DNA from: Sporolactobacillus kofuensis
GTDB lineage: Bacteria; Bacillota; Bacilli; Bacillales; Sporolactobacillaceae
Assembly: GCF_024125425.1 (NCBI RefSeq)
Contig: NZ_JAMXWN010000018.1
Coordinates: 1-56,577, forward strand
Direction of reading: 5' to 3'
Length of the DNA: 56,577 nt
Shown here: positions 32,888 to 41,862 of the stretch, piece after piece
Numbering within the stretch: the stretch's first letter is position 1
Layout: every line of letters starts with the position of its first letter
Translations under genes and position numbers: made by a program
Notes under the pieces: model-generated
What the model was told of the DNA's origin: nothing
Databases searched by the model: none
The model's input: the letters and a program-made list of their open reading frames with translations, nothing else

Positions 32888-35647
32888 ATGGACGAAATAA
32901 CAAAATTAGCAATTAAACATATAAACGATGCCATCAAGGAGGATTCTTTGATAGTTTTTGTTGGCGCTGGCGTGTCTGCAAATTCAGGTCTTCCAAAGTG
33001 GAGTGAACTTATCGATGTGTTCAAAGACGAAATAAATGTTGATGACAAAGAAAATGATTATCTAAAAATTGCTCAGTATTACTTTGATACTGTAGGTCAA
33101 TATAAATATTTCCAGAAGGTAATGGATGTATTTCAACCGCATATTAACTCTCAACCTAATGAAATTCATAACCAAATATTTAGAATTAAGCCTAGGCATA
33201 TTATTACAACAAACTACGACTCTTTGCTTGAAGATAAGATGAATTCAAGTATTGCGAAATATGAAGTGATTAATCGAGACTCCGACATTCCATATTCAAA
33301 ATCTGATCACTATTTAATTAAGATGCATGGCGACTTAGTGCAGAAAAACATTGTTCTTAAAGAAGATGATTACCTAGATTATGGAAACAATTTCTATATG
33401 GTATCAACCTTAATCAAGGCTCTGATTATGAATAATACGGTGTTGTTCGTTGGGTACTCCTTGAATGATTCAACCTTTAATTCGATTTTTAGGTTGATTC
33501 AAAAAGGATTCGGAGGCAATGCTAGGAAAGCATATTTCTTTACAGCGGAAGCTCAAAACGCTGCTGCAGTAGAATATTATAAAAATAAAGGTATCCGAGT
33601 TATTACTGGTGAAAAAGAAAAGTCAGATGGAGATATTGGCAAGTGTACGATCGAATTCTTGAAACAAATAGATTCAGAAAGTCCTTCTATTCCTGCCACA
33701 TCTGAACAGTTATGGGAAAACATTAAATTCCTTGATCATTTGTACTTTGTCGAGAATCAAGATGTTGCAGTGTTTTCAAATCTTAAGTCGAAAGCGATGC
33801 TATTCCCTCAAATTGAATTTAAATGGAGAGAGAAAGACAACGATTCATTGAATATTGCCAACAATAACGACATCGTTGACTTCTTAGATAATAAAACTTG
33901 GTTAAACACATTTTTGGATTATAAAAGTGATGAAAAATATCAGTTTTTACAGAATCCGATTTTACTTGAAGGGTATAAGCTATACAGTGAGCACAAATAT
34001 GAAGAAGCTAAATTAAAATTTAGAGAAATCGCGAATGCTGCATTTGTAAAAAAAGATTATTGGAACTATCTGGTGGCCGAGTTCGATGTGAGCCATATTG
34101 GAGTACATTTTGGAAATGATATAGATTTACCTGAACCATCAACTGGGGTCAACGATTTAGATAAAGTGATTGAGTCGCTTATTTCTAACGGAGATGAACA
34201 AACAAAACATATTTGTAACTATTTTAGGGATGAAATCCAAAGTTTTCGTTTTGTTTATAAAAAATTATTCAAAATTGATGATTTGCTAGACAACTTGAGA
34301 AATGAACGAAACAATTATAAAAATGGCGGTTCATCATACAACAATAATTTAGGGACTGCTCAATATGAATTCCGCTCGTTGCTGACTTTTGTTGAAGCAA
34401 ACTGTATTACGGTGTTTCAGTATAAGGAATTTAAATCTGTGGTTAATCGATATTTTGAATGTTTATTGATTGCCTTCGATAATTCAAACTATCAAGCAAA
34501 TGAAGATGGTATGTTTGGAGGCACATCATCAATTATTGATGAGTTGACGCTTGATGATATTCAAATTATTATCCCTTACTTGGAAAAGAAGAATGTGCCG
34601 GCTTTATTAGAAAGTTATGGACTATCTAAAATCAAAGTCACCGATGATGCTGTTAAGTTCCTTTTTGATAAAACTTCTACACTTTCTAGCGAATTACAAT
34701 CAATCTATTCGCTTGATGGCGCACAGCAAATTTCAAAATACATTGACTTTCTTTCATTTGTAAAAATAAAGGATAAGGATATTAATGAAATTATTCCACT
34801 ACTGGATAACTACCCAATGGTTCCAAATAACTCAGCAGATATACAGAAATTACTTATTATTCTAATTAATGGAATGAATTCTATTCTTGAGAAAAATTAT
34901 GGAAAATTAGTAACAATTATCAATCAACATCTAAGTAAAATAGTCGCTGGCAATATCATGGATACACATAGTAGTAATTTCCATTTGTATTCACTCTTGA
35001 TGGAAAAAGTTTACGAAAAACATAATGAATTAAAAATCAGTATTGAAGTTTTAGAAGAGAAGATATGTCTAATATACAATAAGCCTGAAATATTAAGTGA
35101 TATTACAAAATATAGGGATTTCTTAATTAATTTTTATCGTTACTTTAATCATGAATTGAAACAGTTAGTGGATGATATATTGGCCAAATATGAAACTTTA
35201 GATGATTTAGAACCCAACTTATATTTCATTAAAGGGTTGGCACTAAATGAAGTTTATGGGTTTGTTTCTAAAAAAGAATACATCTTAAATTCTGAGATTG
35301 CCATAGTAAACGCAGATGAAAATCCAGGGATGAGAAGATATCCTGATCCTAAAAAGGCAGCAATTTCAGATTTGTATTCTTTTATTCAGCAAGGTTACTT
35401 CAAACTTGAAGAAGTGAAAGAAAAGTTAAACCTAGATTCTATAAAAGGTGTTTTTCCTGAAGTTGATTGGACACTTTTTAATGATTATTCGGATAACACA
35501 ATTTCAAAATTTTTACAAAATCGTAGTTTTTCTAACGCTCGAAAATTTTTTGGTAAAACCAAAGAAGAGTCTAAAAGATTTGACGCGTGGTTATTGGAAC
35601 AGGCATTGAACGATAACATTAGATTCAAGGATAAAAATCTTAAGTAG
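32888..35647 (+). CDS. SIR2-domain antiphage NADase candidate with large helical C-terminus
   Basis: A 919-residue protein. Residues 1-270 are a SIR2-like domain: VFVGAGVSANSGLPKW (GAGVS at 26-30), ITTNYDSLLED with Asn109 and Asp111, MHGDL with His147, and VLFVGYSLNDSTFNSIF. Asn and His are the catalytic pair of defence NADases such as ThsA, DSR1 and DSR2, which deplete NAD+ to stop phage spread. The remaining 650 residues are predicted helical with no recognised motif, giving a DSR-like two-part layout with a C-terminal sensor. GGAGG before the ATG at 32888 decides the start. It is the only intact gene between the DUF1643 gene and the methyltransferase array; a second gene of its operon appears beheaded. 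Confidence 0.88.
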   Translation: MDEITKLAIKHINDAIKEDSLIVFVGAGVSANSGLPKWSELIDVFKDEINVDDKENDYLKIAQYYFDTVGQYKYFQKVMDVFQPHINSQPNEIHNQIFRIKPRHIITTNYDSLLEDKMNSSIAKYEVINRDSDIPYSKSDHYLIKMHGDLVQKNIVLKEDDYLDYGNNFYMVSTLIKALIMNNTVLFVGYSLNDSTFNSIFRLIQKGFGGNARKAYFFTAEAQNAAAVEYYKNKGIRVITGEKEKSDGDIGKCTIEFLKQIDSESPSIPATSEQLWENIKFLDHLYFVENQDVAVFSNLKSKAMLFPQIEFKWREKDNDSLNIANNNDIVDFLDNKTWLNTFLDYKSDEKYQFLQNPILLEGYKLYSEHKYEEAKLKFREIANAAFVKKDYWNYLVAEFDVSHIGVHFGNDIDLPEPSTGVNDLDKVIESLISNGDEQTKHICNYFRDEIQSFRFVYKKLFKIDDLLDNLRNERNNYKNGGSSYNNNLGTAQYEFRSLLTFVEANCITVFQYKEFKSVVNRYFECLLIAFDNSNYQANEDGMFGGTSSIIDELTLDDIQIIIPYLEKKNVPALLESYGLSKIKVTDDAVKFLFDKTSTLSSELQSIYSLDGAQQISKYIDFLSFVKIKDKDINEIIPLLDNYPMVPNNSADIQKLLIILINGMNSILEKNYGKLVTIINQHLSKIVAGNIMDTHSSNFHLYSLLMEKVYEKHNELKISIEVLEEKICLIYNKPEILSDITKYRDFLINFYRYFNHELKQLVDDILAKYETLDDLEPNLYFIKGLALNEVYGFVSKKEYILNSEIAIVNADENPGMRRYPDPKKAAISDLYSFIQQGYFKLEEVKEKLNLDSIKGVFPEVDWTLFNDYSDNTISKFLQNRSFSNARKFFGKTKEESKRFDAWLLEQALNDNIRFKDKNLK

Positions 35648-35685
35648 CTATTGATAGCAGAAATTAATCAAGGAGAGAAGAATAC

Positions 35686-35733
35686 ATGGCAAAAAAAAGC
35701 AACTTTCACGCACTTATAGATGGTTGTTTCTGA
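35686..35733 (+). pseudogene. 5' end of a truncated gene behind the SIR2 gene
   Basis: AAGGAGAG is followed at ideal distance by ATGGCAAAAAAAAGC (MAKKSN), 38 bases behind the SIR2 stop. After six to seven codons the frame enters an antisense IS3 OrfA fragment and ends at TGA. A downstream partner of the SIR2 gene has probably been lost. Confidence 0.55.
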
Positions 35734-35850
35734 TACGCCATATTCTCTGCTGAAATCCTTCACCAATGTCCCTGATTGATACAAATCAACGATCATTTTC
35801 TTGAAATCATCATTAAATCGATTTCCGTTGCTTGGGTTGGCATGCCGGAC
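35705..35850 (-). mobile_element. IS3-family transposase OrfA fragment
   Basis: On the minus strand from about 35850 the frame reads ANPSNGNRFNDDFKKMIVDL, then YQSGTLVKDFSREYGVSETTIYKCVK. This is the N-terminal helix-turn-helix of IS3/IS150-type OrfA (usual form: x-F-K-x-x-I-V-x-L-Y-x-S-G ... I-Y-K-W-V-K). The fragment stops at the junction with the MAKKSN sequence; OrfB and the terminal repeats are missing. Confidence 0.7.
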
Positions 35851-35920
35851 ACATCCTTCGTTAGTCAATAGTTTAACTAAAATGTGTTCGTAAAACCATA
35901 CTAGCATCAATATTTACGAA

Positions 35921-35994
35921 AGCAAAAAAGAGTGGATTGATTGAACGCTTCAATCAATTGGTGGGAAACTTTAACGGAGATCCAATTGTTTAAA
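35921..35994 (+). repeat. decayed duplicate of the 3' end of the DUF1643 gene
   Basis: From AGCAAAAAAGAGTGGATTGA onward this stretch matches 32073-32155, with scattered substitutions and a small gap. The copy is interrupted by stops (TGA in place of the Arg codon CGA). The two copies flank the PLD relic, SIR2 gene and IS fragment. Confidence 0.75.
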
Positions 35995-36195
35995 CACGTA
36001 CCTATTGATTATCAGCAATTGCGTTATTTCGATTGATCACAGCAAATATAATGTTTAAAACAGGACAATACTTAAGTTTGTAACCATATCTGAGCGTCAG
36101 TTATCCCAATTTGTTCGTCCAGTGATTTGGTAACAGAATTGAATAAAGAAAGGAGTAATTAATTAGGGTTATAAAAAAGTATATAAAAAGAATAA

Positions 36196-36216
36196 AAAAG
36201 TATTTAAATTACTTTT
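36196..36216. promoter_or_regulatory. palindromic operator candidate 1
   Basis: AAAAGTA and TACTTTT arms (7 bp) around TTTAAAT, overlapping the presumed -35 of the TATAAT promoter. It shares its core AAAGTA...AAATTACTTT with operator candidate 2. Confidence 0.5.
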
Positions 36217-36343
36217 GTTAGGGCATATAATAAATACGTAGAGGAAAGGAGGAGAAGAAAAAATAATTTAAGTCAATAATTTTTTTAAGCAATAAGAATC
36301 CCCAGCGTCTATTAGTTGGGTAATTTTTAAAGATCATTCAACG

Positions 36344-36362
36344 AAAGTAATTAAATTACTTT
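36344..36362. promoter_or_regulatory. palindromic operator candidate 2
   Basis: AAAGTAATT-A-AATTACTTT, perfect 9-bp arms, ten bases upstream of GGAGG for the first gene of the array. Confidence 0.55.
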
Positions 36363-36384
36363 ATAAAGTACTGGAGGAATTAAA

Positions 36385-38295
36385 ATGAAAATTGAAGAAA
36401 AACAGAACTTACTATGGAAAAGTGCGGATGCCATGAGGGGAACAATGGAGATTGCTCAAATCGTAGATACTGAATCGATTATTCTGACGCATATGTACAT
36501 TGAAGCAAATAGTGAATTAGCTGATCAAATGCCAAAGAAATTATTGTGGTCAAACATCACACGTGGAGGTGGAAGTTTCAAAGAAAAAATTAAAAATGCA
36601 TCAGTTACTGCGGAAAAAAAATTTTCCTTCTTAAAGGATGTATTTAATAACATCGAAATACCCAACCAAGTTGATGACAATGGCCTTTACCAATTAATCA
36701 ATACTTTTCAACCATTTAACACATTAAACGTAAATGAATTTGCTGAACTATTTGAGACACTGCTGTATAAGTTTGGAGAAGCTGAAGGAAAGGCTGGGGG
36801 TGAGTATCTTACACCGGCACCACTTGCAAAACTGTTGTCACAACTATTAGATATTAGAAGTGGCGATGTCAACGATGGAGTAGCAGGAATTAATCAATTT
36901 CTGGTTGAAGCAAATCGTAATGCTGAAGAGAATGGCGGACATGTAAATCTCTATGGACAAGAAATCAATGCAAGAACATGGGCACTTGGAAAAATCTATT
37001 TATTCATGAGTCGATTGACGAATGCTACTGTGACACTTAGCGATACATTATTAAATCCACCTTTGACAAATGACGGCGTTCTTCAAAAATTTGATTTTGT
37101 ACTAATGGATCCGCCATATTCCATGCGCTGGGATCCTGAACAAATTAAAGAAGAGAATTTGGGACGATTTACTTATGGTTTGCCAAGTAAATCAAAATCT
37201 GATATGGCTTTTATTTCTCATGTTGTAGCTTCCCTTAAGGAAAAAGGAAAGGCTGCTATAATTTTGCCACATGGTGTGCTTTTTAGAGGGGGAGCAGATG
37301 GGAAAATTCGCGAAGAGATTATCCGTGATGATTTAATTGAGGGCGTTATCGGTTTGCCGGCAAACTTGACATACCGTACTTCGATACCAGTAGTAGTCCT
37401 TATTCTAAATAAAAACAAATCTAAAGAAAGAAAAAATAAGATTCTATTCATTAATGCAAACAATGAATATACACCAGGTAAAGGAAGAAACACTCTCGAG
37501 AAAAAACACGTTGACAAAATTGTTAAGATGTTTCGCTCTGGTGAAGAAAATGAAGAAGCCTGTTGCTTTGCCTCGACAAAAGAAATTTTAGAAAATGATG
37601 CAAATCTAAACATATCTAGATATTTTACTATGAATGAAGTGCAAGGGAAATTTGGTCAGGTTAAAGTAGATCTTGAGAAATTCGAAAAATCTGCTACTCC
37701 TAAAAAATATCTATTTGAAATTGCAGAAACATTCAGAGGTATGAATACTCCTTCACTTACAAAAATAACAAACACAAAAGACGGATATCCGGTCATCCAA
37801 CTCGTTGATGTACAAGATGGAGAAATTAAGTTTGACCAATTAAGTATGATGCCAATTGACGAGCCATCTAAAATTCAAAATTTCCTCGTTCAAGAAGGAG
37901 ATATCATTGTCTCAAATCGCGGAAATGCAATCAAGATTGCCATCGTACCCAGAATTGACAAGAAAATCATTCTCAGCCATAATTTCCACGCGATTCGCCC
38001 AAGAGAAGGAATGAATGCTCAATTCATCAAAGCGTATTTAGAGAGTCCTGTTGGACAGTCATATATTGAATCAATGCAAAAGGGAACCGCAATCAAAGTA
38101 TTGACTCTTAAAGAATTTAATTATTTAATAGTACCCGTTTTGCCAGCGGAGCAACAAGAAGTAATAGGTGATACAGCTGAGAAAGCTGAGAAAGAATACA
38201 GAAAAACATTAAAACAAGCAACGGAAAAGCGAAAGAAAATATATGAGGATTGCTTTGATAAGATGGGGATTAGTAGAGCTATATATGAAAGTTAA
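36385..38295 (+). CDS. HsdM-HsdS fusion with degenerate SAM motif
   Basis: A 636-residue protein. Residues 1-430 are an N6-adenine methyltransferase of the HsdM type, and residues 440-600 are one target-recognition half of HsdS (FEIAETFRGMNTPSLTK, then VPVLPAEQQEVIGDTAEKAEKEY). The catalytic motif is DPPY at 242-245, an accepted variant of NPPY. Motif I, normally DPACGSGGFL, reads DGVAGINQFL at 164-173, so two of its glycines are replaced by Asn and Gln and SAM binding may be lost. A canonical HsdM follows 262 bases later, making two methyltransferases in one array. It may be a DNA reader, a decoy or an enzyme with altered cofactor use; that is inference. GGAGG precedes the ATG. Confidence 0.85.
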   Translation: MKIEEKQNLLWKSADAMRGTMEIAQIVDTESIILTHMYIEANSELADQMPKKLLWSNITRGGGSFKEKIKNASVTAEKKFSFLKDVFNNIEIPNQVDDNGLYQLINTFQPFNTLNVNEFAELFETLLYKFGEAEGKAGGEYLTPAPLAKLLSQLLDIRSGDVNDGVAGINQFLVEANRNAEENGGHVNLYGQEINARTWALGKIYLFMSRLTNATVTLSDTLLNPPLTNDGVLQKFDFVLMDPPYSMRWDPEQIKEENLGRFTYGLPSKSKSDMAFISHVVASLKEKGKAAIILPHGVLFRGGADGKIREEIIRDDLIEGVIGLPANLTYRTSIPVVVLILNKNKSKERKNKILFINANNEYTPGKGRNTLEKKHVDKIVKMFRSGEENEEACCFASTKEILENDANLNISRYFTMNEVQGKFGQVKVDLEKFEKSATPKKYLFEIAETFRGMNTPSLTKITNTKDGYPVIQLVDVQDGEIKFDQLSMMPIDEPSKIQNFLVQEGDIIVSNRGNAIKIAIVPRIDKKIILSHNFHAIRPREGMNAQFIKAYLESPVGQSYIESMQKGTAIKVLTLKEFNYLIVPVLPAEQQEVIGDTAEKAEKEYRKTLKQATEKRKKIYEDCFDKMGISRAIYES

Positions 38296-38557
38296 TGAAA
38301 AAAGTAGTTTTGTTGCACGATTAAGCAATCTACACTGTGAAATCTGATAAAATAGGGATATTCAGATGTGACTTTAGCAGTGAATCATAGGTTTCAATTA
38401 CTAACATCCCAATTTTCAATATGCCAATGAATTTTGACTATCATAACTATACATTGACAGTGATGGGAAATGTTCATCTACATTAAAAATGAAATTTAAC
38501 AGTTTCGAAGAGTTATTTAAAACAAGGACATCTTTGAATAATTAAAGGGGAATCACA
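38296..38557. other. spacer between the fusion gene and hsdM
   Basis: AT-rich, 262 bases, without an ORF. GATAAAAT near 38347 could be a -10 for an internal promoter, but I see no matching -35. Confidence 0.35.
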
Positions 38558-40567
38558 ATGGAAAATTTTAATGATAAAGTAAGCTTTATTTGGAGTATTG
38601 CTGAATTACTGAGGGGGCCTTACAAGCCTGAAGATTACGGTCATGTCGTTTTACCTATGGCTGTATTACGTCGATTTGACTGTGTTCTTGAAAACACAAA
38701 GGTAAATGTTCTGAATCAATATGAACAAGTTAAAGAGCTCCCAGAAGAAATTCGTGATGAAATATTAAATCGTGTTGCTGGGCAACAGTTTAACAATATC
38801 AGTCAATATGATTTCCAGAGACTTCAAAGCGACGCGGATAATATTGCCGACAATCTTCGTGATTACATCAATGGTTTTTCCAAGTCAGCTCGAGATATTA
38901 TTGAGTACTTTGATTTTGAAAAGCAGATTGACAAGATGGAACGGAACAATATGCTCTATTTGGTTGTGCAGCGATTCAGCCAAATTGATTTACACCCGGA
39001 TCAAGTTTCAAATCGTGAAATGGGTTACATCTTTGAAGAATTGATTCGTCGGTTCTCTGAACATGCTGAAGCTGGTGATCACTACACGCCTAGAGAAGTT
39101 ATTCGGTTGATGGTTGCCTTACTCTTTATGGACGACGAGGACATTTTAACCAAACCAGGAATTACCCAAACACTTTACGACAGTTGTGCAGGAACTGGCG
39201 GCATGGGCTCTGTTGCTCAGGACTACCTTAAAGAATTAAATCCAAAAGCTGATCTGGAGTTTTTTGCTCAGGAATTCAATGAAGAGTCTTATGCAATTTG
39301 TCAGGCGGATATGCTCATTAAGGGTGAGAATATTAAAAATATCCAATTCGGTGACACACTTTCGCAAGATGCATTTCCGGCGATGCAATTTGACTATCTA
39401 ATCACCAATCCCCCATATGGTGTGGATTGGAAAAAAGAAAAAGATGCGGTACAAGCAGAATTTGACGAAAAGGGATTCAATGGTCGGTTTGGTTCAGGCC
39501 TGCCACGTATTAGTGATGGTCAGCTTCTATTCCTGCAGAATTTAGTCGCTAAGATGAAGCCCGTAACTGATGAAAATAAAAAGGGATCTCGTGTGGCGAT
39601 TATTATGAATGGTTCACCGCTCTTTACTGGTGATGCAGGGAGTGGAGAGAGTGAGATTCGCCGCTATTTATTTGAACATGATTTAGTAGAAGGAATTGTG
39701 GCTTTGCCTAATGACATGTTCTACAATACAGGAATTTCAACTTATATTTGGATCTTAACCAATCATAAAAACGTGTTTCGAAAAGGAAAAGTAGAGTTGG
39801 TTAATGCTATTGACTTTTATCAAAAAATGAAGAAGAGTATGGGAAATAAACGAAATGAGTTATCAGAAACAAATATCAATGAGATTGTAAGATTATACGG
39901 GGATTTTAAAGAGGGAGAAAATATTAAAATTTTTGATAACGAAGACTTCGGTTTTCAGAAGATCACGGTGGAACGACCGTTGCGTCTTAATTTCAAAGTT
40001 GATGCGGAACGAATTGAACGGTTAAAGGCTGAGAAAGTTTTTGATGGATTAGCAAAATCCCGAAAAAAGGGATCAGCGGGTATACAGGAAATAGAAGAAG
40101 GTAAAAAGCAACAAACACAAATTATCAATGTTTTGCAGGATATGAAATCTGATAACGTATATAAAAATAGAACAGAATTTGAAAAGAAGCTGAAAAATGA
40201 ATTTAAAAAATGTGATGTATCTATTCCCTCAACACTGCTTAAGACAATAATCAACGCACTATCGGAAAAGGATGAAACTGCAGAAATATGCAAAGATAGA
40301 AAAGGACATCCAGAAGCAGATCCCGATCTAAGAGACACCGAAAATGTACCTTTAAAAGAGGATATTCATGAATATTTTGAGCGGGAGGTATTGCCCCATG
40401 TGCCTGACGCTTGGATCGACGAATCAAAAACAAAAATCGGATATGAAATACCATTTACAAGGCATTTTTATAAATACAAGAAATTGAGAAGTTCACAGGA
40501 TATCATGGAAGATATTAAGAAACTTGAGGTAAGTATCGCTGAGCAACTGAAGAAGGTGATGGAGTGA
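38558..40567 (+). CDS. hsdM: type I restriction-modification methyltransferase HsdM
   Basis: A 669-residue HsdM. The N-terminal helical domain (SFIWSIAELLRGPYKPEDYGHVVLPMAVLRRFDCVL) is typical. Motif I is DSCAGTGG starting at Asp208, and NPPYGVDW starts at Asn284, so both the SAM and catalytic motifs are intact. YTPREVIRLMVALL is the usual lead-in to motif I. A long C-terminal helical region (about 490-669) is for assembly with HsdS and HsdR. Its stop overlaps the GTG start of hsdS by four bases (GTGA), showing translational coupling. It methylates adenine in the target chosen by HsdS and protects host DNA. Confidence 0.95.
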   Translation: MENFNDKVSFIWSIAELLRGPYKPEDYGHVVLPMAVLRRFDCVLENTKVNVLNQYEQVKELPEEIRDEILNRVAGQQFNNISQYDFQRLQSDADNIADNLRDYINGFSKSARDIIEYFDFEKQIDKMERNNMLYLVVQRFSQIDLHPDQVSNREMGYIFEELIRRFSEHAEAGDHYTPREVIRLMVALLFMDDEDILTKPGITQTLYDSCAGTGGMGSVAQDYLKELNPKADLEFFAQEFNEESYAICQADMLIKGENIKNIQFGDTLSQDAFPAMQFDYLITNPPYGVDWKKEKDAVQAEFDEKGFNGRFGSGLPRISDGQLLFLQNLVAKMKPVTDENKKGSRVAIIMNGSPLFTGDAGSGESEIRRYLFEHDLVEGIVALPNDMFYNTGISTYIWILTNHKNVFRKGKVELVNAIDFYQKMKKSMGNKRNELSETNINEIVRLYGDFKEGENIKIFDNEDFGFQKITVERPLRLNFKVDAERIERLKAEKVFDGLAKSRKKGSAGIQEIEEGKKQQTQIINVLQDMKSDNVYKNRTEFEKKLKNEFKKCDVSIPSTLLKTIINALSEKDETAEICKDRKGHPEADPDLRDTENVPLKEDIHEYFEREVLPHVPDAWIDESKTKIGYEIPFTRHFYKYKKLRSSQDIMEDIKKLEVSIAEQLKKVME

Positions 40568-41847
40568 ATAGATTCAATAAAATGTCTCAAGGAAAAACTA
40601 ATTCAGTTGTTGACTGGCTAGGCGATATTCCATCATCCTGGGAATTAATTAGACTGAGATTTTTATGTTGTATTGGAACAGGGAGTAAAGATACTGTAGA
40701 TAATGTAATAAATGGTAAATATCCTTTTTTTGTTAGATCTGATAATGTTGAAAAAATAGATGAATTTACTCATGATGAAGAGGCTGTAATGACAGCAGGT
40801 GACGGCGTTGGTGTTGGGAGAGTATTTCACTACTACAAAGGTAAATTTGCAGCTCATCAGAGAGTTTACGTATTCACTAAATTTAATAATTGTAAGGCAA
40901 AGTTTATTTATTACTATTTGAAATCAAACCTTGCATTTGAAGTGTTGAAAGGAAATGCAAAATCAACTGTTGATTCACTGAGAAGACCAATGTTAGCAAA
41001 CTTTCTTGTGTCATTACCTAGTTTTAACGAACAAGAGAGTATCATTAGATTTTTAGATGACAAAACCTCCGAAATTGATTCGTTAATTGCTGCCAAGAAA
41101 AAATTAATTGATTTGCTGGAAGAGCAGCGGCAGGCGATCATTACTGAAGCCGTCACAAAAGGACTTGATCCCAATGTGAAAATGAAAGATTCCGGTGTGG
41201 AATGGATTGGGGAGATACCGGAGCATTGGAATTTATTAAGGATAAAATATTTAGGTGACGCAATTTTAGGTTTAACATATTCTCCCTCTGATGTGGTTTC
41301 AAAAAATGAAGGGAAATTGGTGTTAAGGTCTTCAAATATTAGAAATGGGAAAATAGATTATAATGACACTGTTTATGTGAATTGTGCAGTTCCACCAAAA
41401 TTAATTACAAAAGAACATGATATTTTAATATGCTCTAGAAACGGAAGTAGAGAGTTGATTGGCAAATGTGCTTTGATAGATAGAAATAGCCAGGACCAAA
41501 CTTTTGGTGCATTTACGACTGTATTTAGAAGTGAAATAAACGAATTTCTTTTTTATATTTTTCAATCTCAATTATTTAAGTCTCAAATTGGTTCATATCT
41601 AACTTCTACGATTAATCAGTTAACAATTAGTAAATTGCGTAACTTTCCAGTTGCTATTCCTAATGACCTTGAGAGAAAGAAGATAACAAATTTTCTACAA
41701 AAAAAAGCCCTGGAGTTTGATTCGATAATAAAAAATGAAAAAAACGCAATTGATAATCTAAAAGAATACCGTCAATCTCTAATTTATGAAGCGGTAACCG
41801 GAAAAATTGATGTGAGAGATTATAAAAAAGAGGAAGCACTATCTTAA
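40564..41847 (+). CDS. hsdS: type I specificity subunit HsdS
   Basis: A 427-residue HsdS with two target-recognition domains. Each starts with WLGDIPSSWELIRLRFL or WIGEIPEHWNLLRIKYL and ends with a conserved helix (FLDDKTSEIDSLIAAKKKLIDLLEEQRQAIITEAVTKGLD, then FDSIIKNEKNAIDNLKEYRQSLIYEAVTGKID), the spacer coiled coils. The half-sites it reads cannot be deduced. It starts at a GTG overlapping the hsdM stop. The target-recognition parts are visibly more AT-rich than the conserved helices, as expected for swapped domains. Confidence 0.95.
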   Translation: MNRFNKMSQGKTNSVVDWLGDIPSSWELIRLRFLCCIGTGSKDTVDNVINGKYPFFVRSDNVEKIDEFTHDEEAVMTAGDGVGVGRVFHYYKGKFAAHQRVYVFTKFNNCKAKFIYYYLKSNLAFEVLKGNAKSTVDSLRRPMLANFLVSLPSFNEQESIIRFLDDKTSEIDSLIAAKKKLIDLLEEQRQAIITEAVTKGLDPNVKMKDSGVEWIGEIPEHWNLLRIKYLGDAILGLTYSPSDVVSKNEGKLVLRSSNIRNGKIDYNDTVYVNCAVPPKLITKEHDILICSRNGSRELIGKCALIDRNSQDQTFGAFTTVFRSEINEFLFYIFQSQLFKSQIGSYLTSTINQLTISKLRNFPVAIPNDLERKKITNFLQKKALEFDSIIKNEKNAIDNLKEYRQSLIYEAVTGKIDVRDYKKEEALS

Positions 41848-41862
41848 AAAGGGGGGAGTGTC

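Larger units (their letters stand above)
35995..36384 (+). promoter_or_regulatory. leader and promoter region of the methyltransferase array
   Basis: Very AT-rich. TATAAT at 36226-36231 is preceded at 17 bases by TTTAAA, which lies inside a palindrome at 36196-36216. A second, perfect palindrome lies at 36344-36362, just before the ribosome binding site. A strong AAAGGAGG at about 36244 has no ORF behind it. The long leader (about 150 bases) suggests regulation. Confidence 0.5.

Noticed and set aside
36280-36340. CCCA...TGGG hairpin with a T-rich tail as an attenuator before the array
   Set aside because: The stem is only four to five base pairs, too weak to claim as a terminator.
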